Positions 1 through 8,817 of a DNA stretch of 64,000 nt are shown in pieces. How positions within the stretch are numbered: position 1 is the stretch's first letter; every line of letters begins with the position of its first letter. Location: the NCBI GenBank assembly GCA_001643675.2, contig LSRY02000004.1, positions 626,001 to 690,000 of the forward strand, read 5' to 3'. Source of the stretch: Monocercomonoides exilis (Eukaryota > Preaxostyla > Oxymonadida > Polymastigidae). Made by a program: the position numbers and the translations under genes. A model generated the notes under the pieces. The model was not told the origin of the DNA. It saw only the letters and a program-made list of their open reading frames with translations, and searched no databases.

Positions 1-2105
<2,105 letters not shown>

Positions 2106-2154
2106 AATTCGCAATAGAGCGAATATACGAACGCAAGGAGCAGGTTTGCTCCTC

Positions 2155-2192
2155 AATAATGAGTATTGGTTACGATTTATGGGCGGTTTAAG
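2155..2192 (+). repeat. Left inverted terminal repeat of the DIRS element
   Basis: These 38 nt are the exact reverse complement of 8296-8333. Outside it, 2109-2154 is the unique left outer end. That end holds two small palindromes (TTCGC...GCGAA and GGAGC...GCTCC) and is copied in reverse complement at 7608-7660. Confidence 0.93.
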
Positions 2193-2225
2193 ATCTAACT
2201 TCGCCAATACTCAAATTCAAAGTTG

Positions 2226-3071
2226 ATCCAAATTGTCCGCAACGAAAATGAAGCAATAGCCTGTAACAAAAAATACAGAGACGGCGATGGAAAAGATTTA
2301 GTTCGAATTCTGAAACTGGTAAAAGCGAAAAGCATAATTGAAGAACTTACCAGGACTTGAGCTGGAAATGCATCATCGGGAATAAAAGGAAGTGCACAGC
2401 TGAAACCATAAAATATTAATAGATAATTATTGAAAATATTTCCGCGTTATACCGCGAAACAATTTCAGAAATTAAAACTACGAAAAATAGTGAAACATTT
2501 TGATAGAATAAAGATATGATATTTTTTAGACTTTAAAATAGAATAAAACTACACAATATTTTGTTTATTTATTAGGAATAAGAACCGCGTATTGAAACAA
2601 GTTATAGGAAAATTAAGAAATCACTTGAAACATCATGAATTAAAGAATATATATGCATATGTAGCAGAGAGATTATTATTGAGAAAGAATCTCCTTTTTA
2701 TAAAGATATAATCAATTGAAATAAAGCTGTGCATATTCGAGAGATTATTCCAAAGATTGAAATTACAAAAATAATATAAAATATATATACCGAACAAAGG
2801 AAGAAGATCCGCGCATAGCCGCGAGATATAATATAACATTGTCACTACATAATATTGATAGAATTTTAAGGAAGAAGAGCCGTGTATAGCCGCGAGGATA
2901 TGTACAATCACAGAAACTACTAAATATTGGAAATGTGTCAGAATATTCACAGACTTATTGCAGAAAGATTATAATAAATAAAGAATTTTATTACAATTTA
3001 TACAAATATAATTGAAATTAAATAGATCACACTCTCGAAATAACTGCAATTAACAAAATCATGTTATTCGT
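2226..3071 (+). other. DIRS 5' region with degenerate CCGCG repeats
   Basis: No convincing coding frame. Imperfect copies of the core CCGCGnnnT(A/T)nCCGCGAGA, the heart of the downstream 36-nt repeat, occur near 2443, 2586, 2808 and 2878 in AT-rich sequence. They become regular only after about 3100. This looks like the older, decayed front of the tandem array. Confidence 0.6.
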
Positions 3072-3095
3072 TTGATAAAGATTGAAAAGAGAATA

Positions 3096-6000
3096 ATGAG
3101 TTCCGTGCTTTGCCGCGAGACAGAGAGAGGAGAAAGAGCCGCGCTTTGCCGCGAGACAGAGAGAGAGGAGAGAGCCGCGCTTTGCCGCGAGACAGAGAGA
3201 GAAGAGAAAGCCGCGCTTTGCCGCGAGACAGAGAGAGAAGAGAGAGCCGCGCTTTGCCGCGAGACAGAGAGAGAAGAGAAAGCCGCGCTTTGCCGCGAGA
3301 CAGAGAGAGAAGAGAAAGCCGCGCTTTGCCGCGAGACAGAGAGAGAAGAGAAAGCCGCGCTATGCCGCGAGACAGAGAGAGAGGAGAGAGACGCGCTTCG
3401 CCGCGAGACAGAGAGAGAAGAGAAAGCCGCGCTTTGCCGCGAGACAGAGAGAGAAGAGAAAGCCGCGCTTTGCCGCGAGACAGAGAGAGAAGAAAGAGCC
3501 GCGCTTTGCCGCGAGACAGAGAGAGAAGAGAGAGCCGCGCTTTGCCGCGAGACAGAGAGAGAAGAGAGAGCCGCGCTTTGCCGCGAGACAGAGAGAGAAG
3601 AGAAAGCCGCGCTTTGCCGCGAGACAGAGAGAGAAGAGAGAGCCGCGCTTTGCCGCGAGACAGAGAGAGAAGAAAGAGCCGCGCTTTGCCGCGAGACAGA
3701 GAGAGAAGAGAGAGCCGCGCTATGCCGCGAGACAGAGAGAGAGGAGAGAGACGCGCTTCGCCGCGAGACAGGGATGGACATGATGATGTCAGAGTTCAGG
3801 GGAATGACAGTACTACGGGAGGTCCCAATCAATCGACAGACAAGCACAAGGGAGAAACCCTTGGAGGTCTGCGAGAGCAACGAAGAGGCACTGAGCCCTT
3901 CCGACCGAAAGAAGAGGATAGAGATAGAAAGCTCGATAGATCGCGAGATGAGAACAGGGAGAGAGGACACAGAGGAAGACTCCGTATATCCCCACGGGAC
4001 AGAACAGGTGAACGATCAGGAACCCGAGAGGGAGGTAGTGAAGAGAGTCTGGAGAGCTTCTGGAACTGTTATCGAGTCCCCAATTGGGAGCGTCCTGGAG
4101 GAGAGCTGGAAGATAGCTACTGCAGATACTCTCGAAGGGAAAGAGACCGCACAGATACAGACTGGTCAAAGGACACCAGAAGTGGGGAGTTGCGTAGCAG
4201 TGGGACCACCGAAGGAGCCACTTCCTGGGAGACTGGTGAACAGGCTGAACGAGTGGAGGAAGATTGGGGGAGACAAATTAGTGAGCCGTGGTATAAAAGC
4301 ACGATGGATGAGTCCCCAATCCCCAATCTCACTCGAGGAGAGAAAACACAGACAAGAATTTCGGGGAACAACAGAGATGATGGACAATTATTTATCCCTC
4401 TTGGAGGAGGAAGTGAAAGAAGGAGTGGTGAAACCCATACAGGAGTCGGAGGTAAAGTGGTTCAACCCGACATTTATGGTCCGGAAGAAGAACGGAAAGT
4501 GGAGAAAGATCCTGGATTGCAGAATTTTAAACGAGGAAGTGCTAGGGAAACACTTCAAGATGGATTCCCAGGAGACAGTTGTGGAACTCCTGGAGGAGAA
4601 CGATTGGATGACCACGCTCGACATATCGAGTGCTTACCAACATGTCAAAGTGGACGAGCAGTTCAGTCCCTTTCTGTGCTTCAGCTTCCAAAAGCAATGC
4701 TACACTTACGTGGGGATGCCATTTGGAGCAAAGGACGCGCCCAGAGTATTCACGAAGATAATGAGACGGGCAGCGTCATATATCAGAGAACATTGGAAGG
4801 TAAAGCTGGTGATATATCTAGACGACATCCTCCTCATGCACCCAGACAGGGATGCCTTGAGATCGATCTCACAGGAGATAGCCCAGTTCCTGAGAAATCT
4901 GGGCTGGATACTGTCGGAGGAGAAGCTGAAGCTAGAACCCGCAAGGAGTGTGGAGTTTTTGGGATGGAGTTGGAACTCAGAGAAGATGGAAGTGACGCTC
5001 CAAGAGAGGAAGAGAGTGCTGCTGCTAGAGGACGTGCGAAAATGGACAGCACATGCAAAGAAGAGAAGGAAACAAAAGACGAGGGACTTAGCAGCACTCC
5101 TCGGGAGGTTGAATTTTGTGAGGTTACAACATCCACCAGCGAGCTTGTGGATGAAGCGCATGCAATACGTGCTGAGGCAGGCAATAGCCCGCGGAGGCTG
5201 GAAGGGAACGGTAATAGACAACCCAATGTTGTTGGGAGAGTTAACTCATTGGAGGAAAACCCTGCTAGAGAACAGACCAAGGAGTCTGAAGAGAAGGAAC
5301 AGACCAGCAGAACTAACAACGGACGCCTCAGAGTTGGGATGGGGTGCAGTATTAACAATACCGAAAGAGAACAAAGAGGAGAAGATATATGTCCACGGAA
5401 GTTGGACCCTCCAGGAAAGCAAGCTGGCAATCAACGAGAAGGAGTCCAGAGCAGTGTTGAGGACTTTGGAAAGGAAAGGAGCATGGCTGAAAGAACAGAA
5501 GATAGATCATATTCGTCTGAAGACAGACAACATGTCCACGAGATGGACAATCCAGAAGAAGAAGGGAGCTCCATCGCTCATTCCAACACTGAGAGCACTG
5601 GAGAAGAAACTGAACAGCCTGGACATGACGATACAGACGGAACACCTCCCGGGAGAGCAGAACATGGAAGCAGATGCACTCAGCCGGATAACGAGAAAAC
5701 CTGACTATGCACTGAGGGGGGAGAAAGTCGCAGAGATATTACAGACAATCGCACCGAGAACACTAGATACAATTTCAGAACAGATTGCGCCGGTGCCCTG
5801 CGGAAGTACTTGGAGACTATCCTCTCTGAGAAGGAAGAGAGAGAAAGGAACAGCAGAAGACGACATAGTCCTAGTCCACCCGTTCCTGAGAAACATTGGA
5901 CGAGTGATGAAAGAGAAGATGAACGAAGCTCAGAGGAATCTGACGATTCTGATTCTGCCAGCCTGGCGGGGGCAGACCTGGACCCCGCTACTGCAGCCTG

Positions 6001-6146
6001 GGCATTTGACAAAGACCCTGGGGACCTTTCAGGAGTGCATGATACCGGGAACGAAGATGAGAAGGGAAGGCTGGAAATTACCCCCAGGAGAGGTAATAAG
6101 CGTTATACTGGAGAAGAGAATACTCAAGGGAGAGACCTCTTCTTAA
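3096..6146 (+). CDS. DIRS polyprotein: repetitive N-terminus, reverse transcriptase, RNase H
   Basis: The first ATG in frame is at 3096; the frame is open from 3072. The N-terminus (to about 3770) is the 12-residue charged repeat. The reverse transcriptase follows: the WFNPTFMVRKKNGKWRKILD region near 4455-4520, TTLDISSAYQHV near 4610, GMPFGAKDAPRVF near 4710, and the catalytic YLDD at 4815-4826. RNase H spans about 5300-5690 with acidic residues in TTDASELGWG, NEKESRAV, KTDNMSTRW and EADALSR. The C-terminal tail has the LPAWRGQTWTPLL motif that often follows RNase H in DIRS/Ngaro-type elements. No separate methyltransferase domain was recognised. Codon choice appears constrained by the overlapping frame described in the next entry. 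Confidence 0.92.
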   Translation: MSSVLCRETERGERAALCRETEREERAALCRETEREEKAALCRETEREERAALCRETEREEKAALCRETEREEKAALCRETEREEKAALCRETEREERDALRRETEREEKAALCRETEREEKAALCRETEREERAALCRETEREERAALCRETEREERAALCRETEREEKAALCRETEREERAALCRETEREERAALCRETEREERAALCRETEREERDALRRETGMDMMMSEFRGMTVLREVPINRQTSTREKPLEVCESNEEALSPSDRKKRIEIESSIDREMRTGREDTEEDSVYPHGTEQVNDQEPEREVVKRVWRASGTVIESPIGSVLEESWKIATADTLEGKETAQIQTGQRTPEVGSCVAVGPPKEPLPGRLVNRLNEWRKIGGDKLVSRGIKARWMSPQSPISLEERKHRQEFRGTTEMMDNYLSLLEEEVKEGVVKPIQESEVKWFNPTFMVRKKNGKWRKILDCRILNEEVLGKHFKMDSQETVVELLEENDWMTTLDISSAYQHVKVDEQFSPFLCFSFQKQCYTYVGMPFGAKDAPRVFTKIMRRAASYIREHWKVKLVIYLDDILLMHPDRDALRSISQEIAQFLRNLGWILSEEKLKLEPARSVEFLGWSWNSEKMEVTLQERKRVLLLEDVRKWTAHAKKRRKQKTRDLAALLGRLNFVRLQHPPASLWMKRMQYVLRQAIARGGWKGTVIDNPMLLGELTHWRKTLLENRPRSLKRRNRPAELTTDASELGWGAVLTIPKENKEEKIYVHGSWTLQESKLAINEKESRAVLRTLERKGAWLKEQKIDHIRLKTDNMSTRWTIQKKKGAPSLIPTLRALEKKLNSLDMTIQTEHLPGEQNMEADALSRITRKPDYALRGEKVAEILQTIAPRTLDTISEQIAPVPCGSTWRLSSLRRKREKGTAEDDIVLVHPFLRNIGRVMKEKMNEAQRNLTILILPAWRGQTWTPLLQPGHLTKTLGTFQECMIPGTKMRREGWKLPPGEVISVILEKRILKGETSS
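3103..3773 (+). repeat. Tandem array of 36-nt units inside the DIRS coding region
   Basis: About 18 units of 36 nt (12 codons), each containing GCTTTGCCGCGAGACAGAG with small variations (GAGAGC, GAAAGC, AAAGAGC). The unit length is a multiple of three, so each forward frame encodes a 12-residue repeat: CRETEREERAAL in the RT frame and PRDRERRESRAL in the overlapping frame. The complementary strand is also open here (repeated SLSVSRQSAA). Some units are shared exactly, such as the variant TATGCCGCG block at about 3361 and again at 3721, which suggests recent unequal exchange. Confidence 0.93.
3110..5704 (+). CDS. Overlapping frame under RT/RNase H, unknown charged protein
   Basis: This frame (position modulo 3 = 2) is open for 864 codons, entirely inside the RT/RNase H gene. 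It begins with the PRDRERRESRAL repeat. There is no ATG before the repeats; in-frame ATGs occur at 3362 and 3722, so a real start could be there, at a non-ATG codon, or reached by frameshift. The product is very rich in R, E, D, S, G and T, with no recognised fold; a gag-like nucleic-acid binder is a guess. Evidence that it is kept open: in the RT frame from 3773 to 5701, I counted about 65 codons ending in T. None is followed by a codon starting AA, AG or GA, although such codons are very common there and are regularly preceded by codons ending in C. It ends at a single TGA (5702-5704), after which the same frame continues into the recombinase. Confidence 0.6.
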   Translation: MPRDRERRKSRALPRDRERGESRALPRDRERRESRALPRDRERRESRALPRDRERRESRALPRDRERRESRALPRDRERRESRAMPRDRERGERRASPRDRERRESRALPRDRERRESRALPRDRERRKSRALPRDRERRESRALPRDRERRESRALPRDRERRESRALPRDRERRESRALPRDRERRKSRALPRDRERRESRAMPRDRERGERRASPRDRDGHDDVRVQGNDSTTGGPNQSTDKHKGETLGGLREQRRGTEPFRPKEEDRDRKLDRSRDENRERGHRGRLRISPRDRTGERSGTREGGSEESLESFWNCYRVPNWERPGGELEDSYCRYSRRERDRTDTDWSKDTRSGELRSSGTTEGATSWETGEQAERVEEDWGRQISEPWYKSTMDESPIPNLTRGEKTQTRISGNNRDDGQLFIPLGGGSERRSGETHTGVGGKVVQPDIYGPEEERKVEKDPGLQNFKRGSARETLQDGFPGDSCGTPGGERLDDHARHIECLPTCQSGRAVQSLSVLQLPKAMLHLRGDAIWSKGRAQSIHEDNETGSVIYQRTLEGKAGDISRRHPPHAPRQGCLEIDLTGDSPVPEKSGLDTVGGEAEARTRKECGVFGMELELREDGSDAPREEESAAARGRAKMDSTCKEEKETKDEGLSSTPREVEFCEVTTSTSELVDEAHAIRAEAGNSPRRLEGNGNRQPNVVGRVNSLEENPAREQTKESEEKEQTSRTNNGRLRVGMGCSINNTEREQRGEDICPRKLDPPGKQAGNQREGVQSSVEDFGKERSMAERTEDRSYSSEDRQHVHEMDNPEEEGSSIAHSNTESTGEETEQPGHDDTDGTPPGRAEHGSRCTQPDNEKT
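5702..5710 (+). promoter_or_regulatory. Candidate stop-readthrough site TGA CTA
   Basis: This TGA is the only stop in its frame between about 3110 and the end of the recombinase at 7504. It is followed directly by CTA. UGA-CUA is an established leaky-stop context in several viruses and some cellular genes. Readthrough would join the overlapping frame to the recombinase. A -1 frameshift from the RT frame anywhere between 5705 and 6146 would reach the same frame and is the main alternative. Confidence 0.4.
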
Positions 6147-7504
6147 CATGGGGAGAACACGTTGGAGCAAAAGACATAGCAGCAGCAATACTTAGAAATC
6201 AGAAGAGTGAGAGAGATACGTGGAGAGCCCTGCGAAGATTCAAGCAATTTCTAGATAGAGAGAGCATGGATGACACTGACCCCCTCACAACGAAAGATGC
6301 TAAATGGATTATGGCAGAGTTCATCGAAACACTTTCGAATACAAACCTCTCAAGTGGAGTGATAAATCAGACAGTACGGAAGGTGCTGGATTCTATTAAC
6401 CTCTTCAGAGAGACTAAGGTTGACGTGAAAGACATAGAGACATTTCTAAAGACCTATGTGGGGGAGAAATCAAGAAGAGGCAAACGATACAAATCGATGT
6501 GGGACTTGACAATCATCACGAAGTGGGCAGAAGCCACTCACGATATGAAAGACCCACAGACCCTCCAAAGGAGGGCTCTCATTTTAACCATGATATTTGG
6601 TGCGTCAAGACCAGCAGAGCTGGAGAGAATGAGAAGAGGGATAACGATACTTAGAGATGATTTAGTCCAGACACAAGTACAAACAAAAACATCAGGGGGA
6701 GAGACTGTTAAGGTTATTATAAATAAGCATCCAAACCCACGTATCGATGCGGTTGTAGCGCTCCAACGCTGGATGGATTATATAAAGACAACCTTTAGAG
6801 ACGAACATGTGTGGTTCGATCTCAGGGGGAGGCAACCTGCAAACTTGCAGAGGATTAAGGAAGAATTAGTGGCTGTCCTGAGAGAGAACGGAATACCCGA
6901 CACATTTACCGCGTACTCGATAAGACACGCTGTGATAACACACTTAGCTAGACAACAAGATGCAGATTGGAAAGCAATCAATGCGTACGCGAGATGGGCG
7001 CCAGGCTCTAGAGTAGCCCAGGAGTATTACACCGTGTTACCAGTTCAGGACACGAGATGGATCCTGGAGACAATCGGTGGCCCAGTACCCCTGGCAGAGA
7101 AGGGAGGAAAGTCGGAGAAGGACAGCAAAGGAAAAGAAATTTCAAATGAGAATACAGAATCTGAAACAAAGGAGTATCCGGAAGAAACATCACAATCTGG
7201 GGGAGAAGCGGAGACGAGCAAGAGAAAGAATTCGAAGAGACGAGGGTCGACTCGAGAGAAGAGTCCGCATCATGAGGACGATATAACACAACCCACCAGG
7301 GGTGATGAGACACCATCCATAATTCCCCGCAGCATCATGGAGCTGGCGGAGGGCAGACAACCTGCCTCGCAGAAGAAACTCGAGACCGATCGGAGGAAAC
7401 GCGGAGAGAGAAGCATAGGACAAATTGTCATGCCCGCTCAAGTACAGAAGACTCGATCGAGAACCCCCGAAAACAGCGCAAGAGGGGGAGGGAGTAGGGA
7501 TTGA
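5705..7504 (+). CDS. DIRS tyrosine recombinase
   Basis: The frame is open from just after the TGA at 5702. The first ATG is only at 6266, inside what looks like the N-terminal core-binding domain (RDTWRALRRFKQFL at about 6214-6256). Translation by readthrough or frameshift is therefore more likely than a free ATG start. The catalytic domain shows the first arginine in FGASRPAEL (about 6598), the second arginine in AYSIRHAV (about 6910), a tryptophan where a His/Trp is usual (YARWAPGS, about 6988) and the nucleophile region AQEYYTV (about 7020). The usual HxxR histidine appears replaced by tyrosine (YSIR). A low-complexity K/E/S-rich tail follows. It shares 5705-6146 with the RT frame. In DIRS elements this enzyme inserts the circular DNA copy. 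Confidence 0.88.
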   Translation, partial: LCTEGGESRRDITDNRTENTRYNFRTDCAGALRKYLETILSEKEERERNSRRRHSPSPPVPEKHWTSDEREDERSSEESDDSDSASLAGADLDPATAAWAFDKDPGDLSGVHDTGNEDEKGRLEITPRRGNKRYTGEENTQGRDLFLTWGEHVGAKDIAAAILRNQKSERDTWRALRRFKQFLDRESMDDTDPLTTKDAKWIMAEFIETLSNTNLSSGVINQTVRKVLDSINLFRETKVDVKDIETFLKTYVGEKSRRGKRYKSMWDLTIITKWAEATHDMKDPQTLQRRALILTMIFGASRPAELERMRRGITILRDDLVQTQVQTKTSGGETVKVIINKHPNPRIDAVVALQRWMDYIKTTFRDEHVWFDLRGRQPANLQRIKEELVAVLRENGIPDTFTAYSIRHAVITHLARQQDADWKAINAYARWAPGSRVAQEYYTVLPVQDTRWILETIGGPVPLAEKGGKSEKDSKGKEISNENTESETKEYPEETSQSGGEAETSKRKNSKRRGSTREKSPHHEDDITQPTRGDETPSIIPRSIMELAEGRQPASQKKLETDRRKRGERSIGQIVMPAQVQKTRSRTPENSARGGGSRD

Positions 7505-7607
7505 GGCCGCACCTTCATCCGCAGTCCCTCTGGTCATCCGCCGCACGGCAAGGTGCTAGGCATGAGGGTTTAAGATCAGAGGAGAGAGGAGAACGAGGGA
7601 TTTCAAG

Positions 7608-7703
7608 ACTCATTATTGAGGAGCAAACCTGCTCCTTGCGTTCGTATATTCGCTCTATTGCGAATTGATAGAACGCAGTGAGCAGGATTTGCTCCGAAAT
7701 AAT
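7608..7703 (+). repeat. Internal complementary region (ICR) of the DIRS element
   Basis: The left part (7608 to about 7664) is the reverse complement of the left end of the element (about 2106-2163). The right part (to 7703) is the reverse complement of the right end (about 8331-8367). The two halves meet at the sequence CGAATTGATAG, so the ICR reads as the two element ends joined head to tail. In known DIRS elements this region templates completion of the ends during circularisation. Confidence 0.92.
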
Positions 7704-8026
7704 ACTAACGCGGATGGAGAGACTCAGAGCGGCTGGGTGCGTAAGAGAGAAACATATTTGGAGGAATATGACGAGAAAAAGGGCGAGATATAAAAGGATA
7801 GAGGAAAAGATCAACCGCCCGAAGATATTAATGTGCACCTAGAACCTTTTTTGAGAAACGTGGAAATAAATAAAAAGTTCAAGCATGATCCTACTCCTTT
7901 ACAAGACTATTATTGTTTTTACAGAGAAGAATTGAATATTAAATATGCAGTGTGTGATGATCGAGGTTGCTCTGCTGATGCAGCAGAAGAGTGGGAGGCA
8001 GAGCATAATACACGCAGTTTTCTTTT

Positions 8027-8051
8027 CCACGCCTCGCGAAAGCGAGAGTGG
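8027..8051 (+). other. Hairpin with GAAA tetraloop in DIRS 3' region
   Basis: CTCGC-GAAA-GCGAG at 8033-8046 forms a perfect five-pair stem closed by a GNRA tetraloop, flanked by pairing CCAC (8027-8030) and GTGG (8048-8051). About 100 nt downstream lie AGGGG...CCCCT (8123-8138) and TGGTC-TTCGG-GACCA (8145-8159). Confidence 0.5.
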
Positions 8052-8295
8052 TTTTTCTTTCTGCTCCGTTTTGGAACACTCGCCTCTCCGGATCCCTGCA
8101 CGGACTGCAGGAGGCAGCTCCGAGGGGCTATGTCCCCTGCCCTCTGGTCTTCGGGACCAAGGCGAAAAGGCGAAGTCGGCGGTGAAGTGATGCGGACAAT
8201 GCATTATTTTATTATTATTATTAATTCTTAATGTTATTGTTTCGTTTTTTCATCTCGCCCTTTTTTCCACGTCATTGGGGAGGGCGAAGTTCTCA

Positions 8296-8333
8296 CTTAA
8301 ACCGCCCATAAATCGTAACCAATACTCATTATT
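8296..8333 (-). repeat. Right inverted terminal repeat of the DIRS element
   Basis: Exact reverse complement of 2155-2192 over 38 nt. The outer sequence to about 8367 carries a GAGCAAATCCTGCTC palindrome and is copied in reverse complement in the right half of the internal complementary region. Confidence 0.93.
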
Positions 8334-8367
8334 TCGGAGCAAATCCTGCTCACTGCGTTCTATCAAT

Positions 8368-8817
8368 AATTATTCAATTTCGAATTAACTTCAATGATAC
8401 AAGTGATTTTTTAAAATAACTTTAAATATATTTTTTTCTCTCAACATCAAAAAATTATTTTGGAGGAATAAAAAATCACTTCAATATTTTTTGGGAAAAA
8501 AATTCTTTATCAAAAAACGAAAATATTATAGAAAAAACCAAATACAAATCACACACTTTGACAAAAAATAACGCCCTCAATATTTTTTTAAAATCATTAT
8601 GACCGTTGAAGTAATTAATTTTGAAAAACTGAAGAGTTATTATTATTTTCTGGAGACGAATATTTTTATTTTTATCAGTCAAAGAAAAAATAAAACAATA
8701 TTTAAACAATTAAACGGAAAAAATAATATTATTTATTTTTCTTTGACAGTCATTCCAAAAGCTTGAACAAAACTAAAATCAGCTATAAAAAATAATCCAC
8801 ACAACAAATTCCAAATT
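8368..8817. other. AT-rich spacer between DIRS element and CDIN1-like gene
   Basis: No coding signal seen. AT-rich sequence with many T/A runs. It includes the 3' flank of the minus-strand CDIN1-like gene. Confidence 0.7.

Larger units (their letters stand above)
7505..8295 (+). other. DIRS 3' region: ICR plus structured non-coding sequence
   Basis: Apart from the ICR, this stretch has only small open frames (for example 7833-8231) without recognisable features. It contains several short strong hairpins (8027-8051, 8123-8138, 8145-8159) and a CGCCC...GGGCG pairing around 8256-8286. It is more GC-rich than the flanking DNA and probably forms the 3' untranslated part of the element RNA. Confidence 0.55.
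2106..8367 (+). mobile_element. DIRS-type tyrosine-recombinase retrotransposon, complete-looking
   Basis: About 6.26 kb with the full DIRS plan: short inverted terminal repeats (2155-2192 and 8296-8333), unique outer ends, and an internal complementary region (7608-7703) that joins the reverse complements of the two outer ends. Inside are an RT/RNase H frame, a tyrosine recombinase frame and a long overlapping third frame. The triplet AAT occurs at both borders (2106-2108 and 8365-8367) and once at the junction inside the internal complementary region. This is what circle formation and insertion by a tyrosine recombinase, without target duplication, would leave. Both enzyme frames are uninterrupted and keep most expected motifs, so the copy may be young or active. 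DIRS elements replicate through a circular DNA intermediate; that step is family knowledge, not visible here. Confidence 0.92.

Noticed and set aside
3096-3773. CRISPR array (regular 36-nt repeats)
   Set aside because: Units are directly tandem with no spacers, lie inside a retrotransposon gene, and the host is eukaryotic.
3059-3970. 303-codon minus-strand open frame of repeated SLSVSRQSAA
   Set aside because: It is open only because the 36-nt repeat contains no stop on that strand. It closes soon after the array ends, and no codon pattern supports it.
7833-8231. 132-codon plus-strand frame in the DIRS 3' region
   Set aside because: No recognised motif. It overlaps the hairpin cluster and competes with open frames on the other strand; more likely untranslated.
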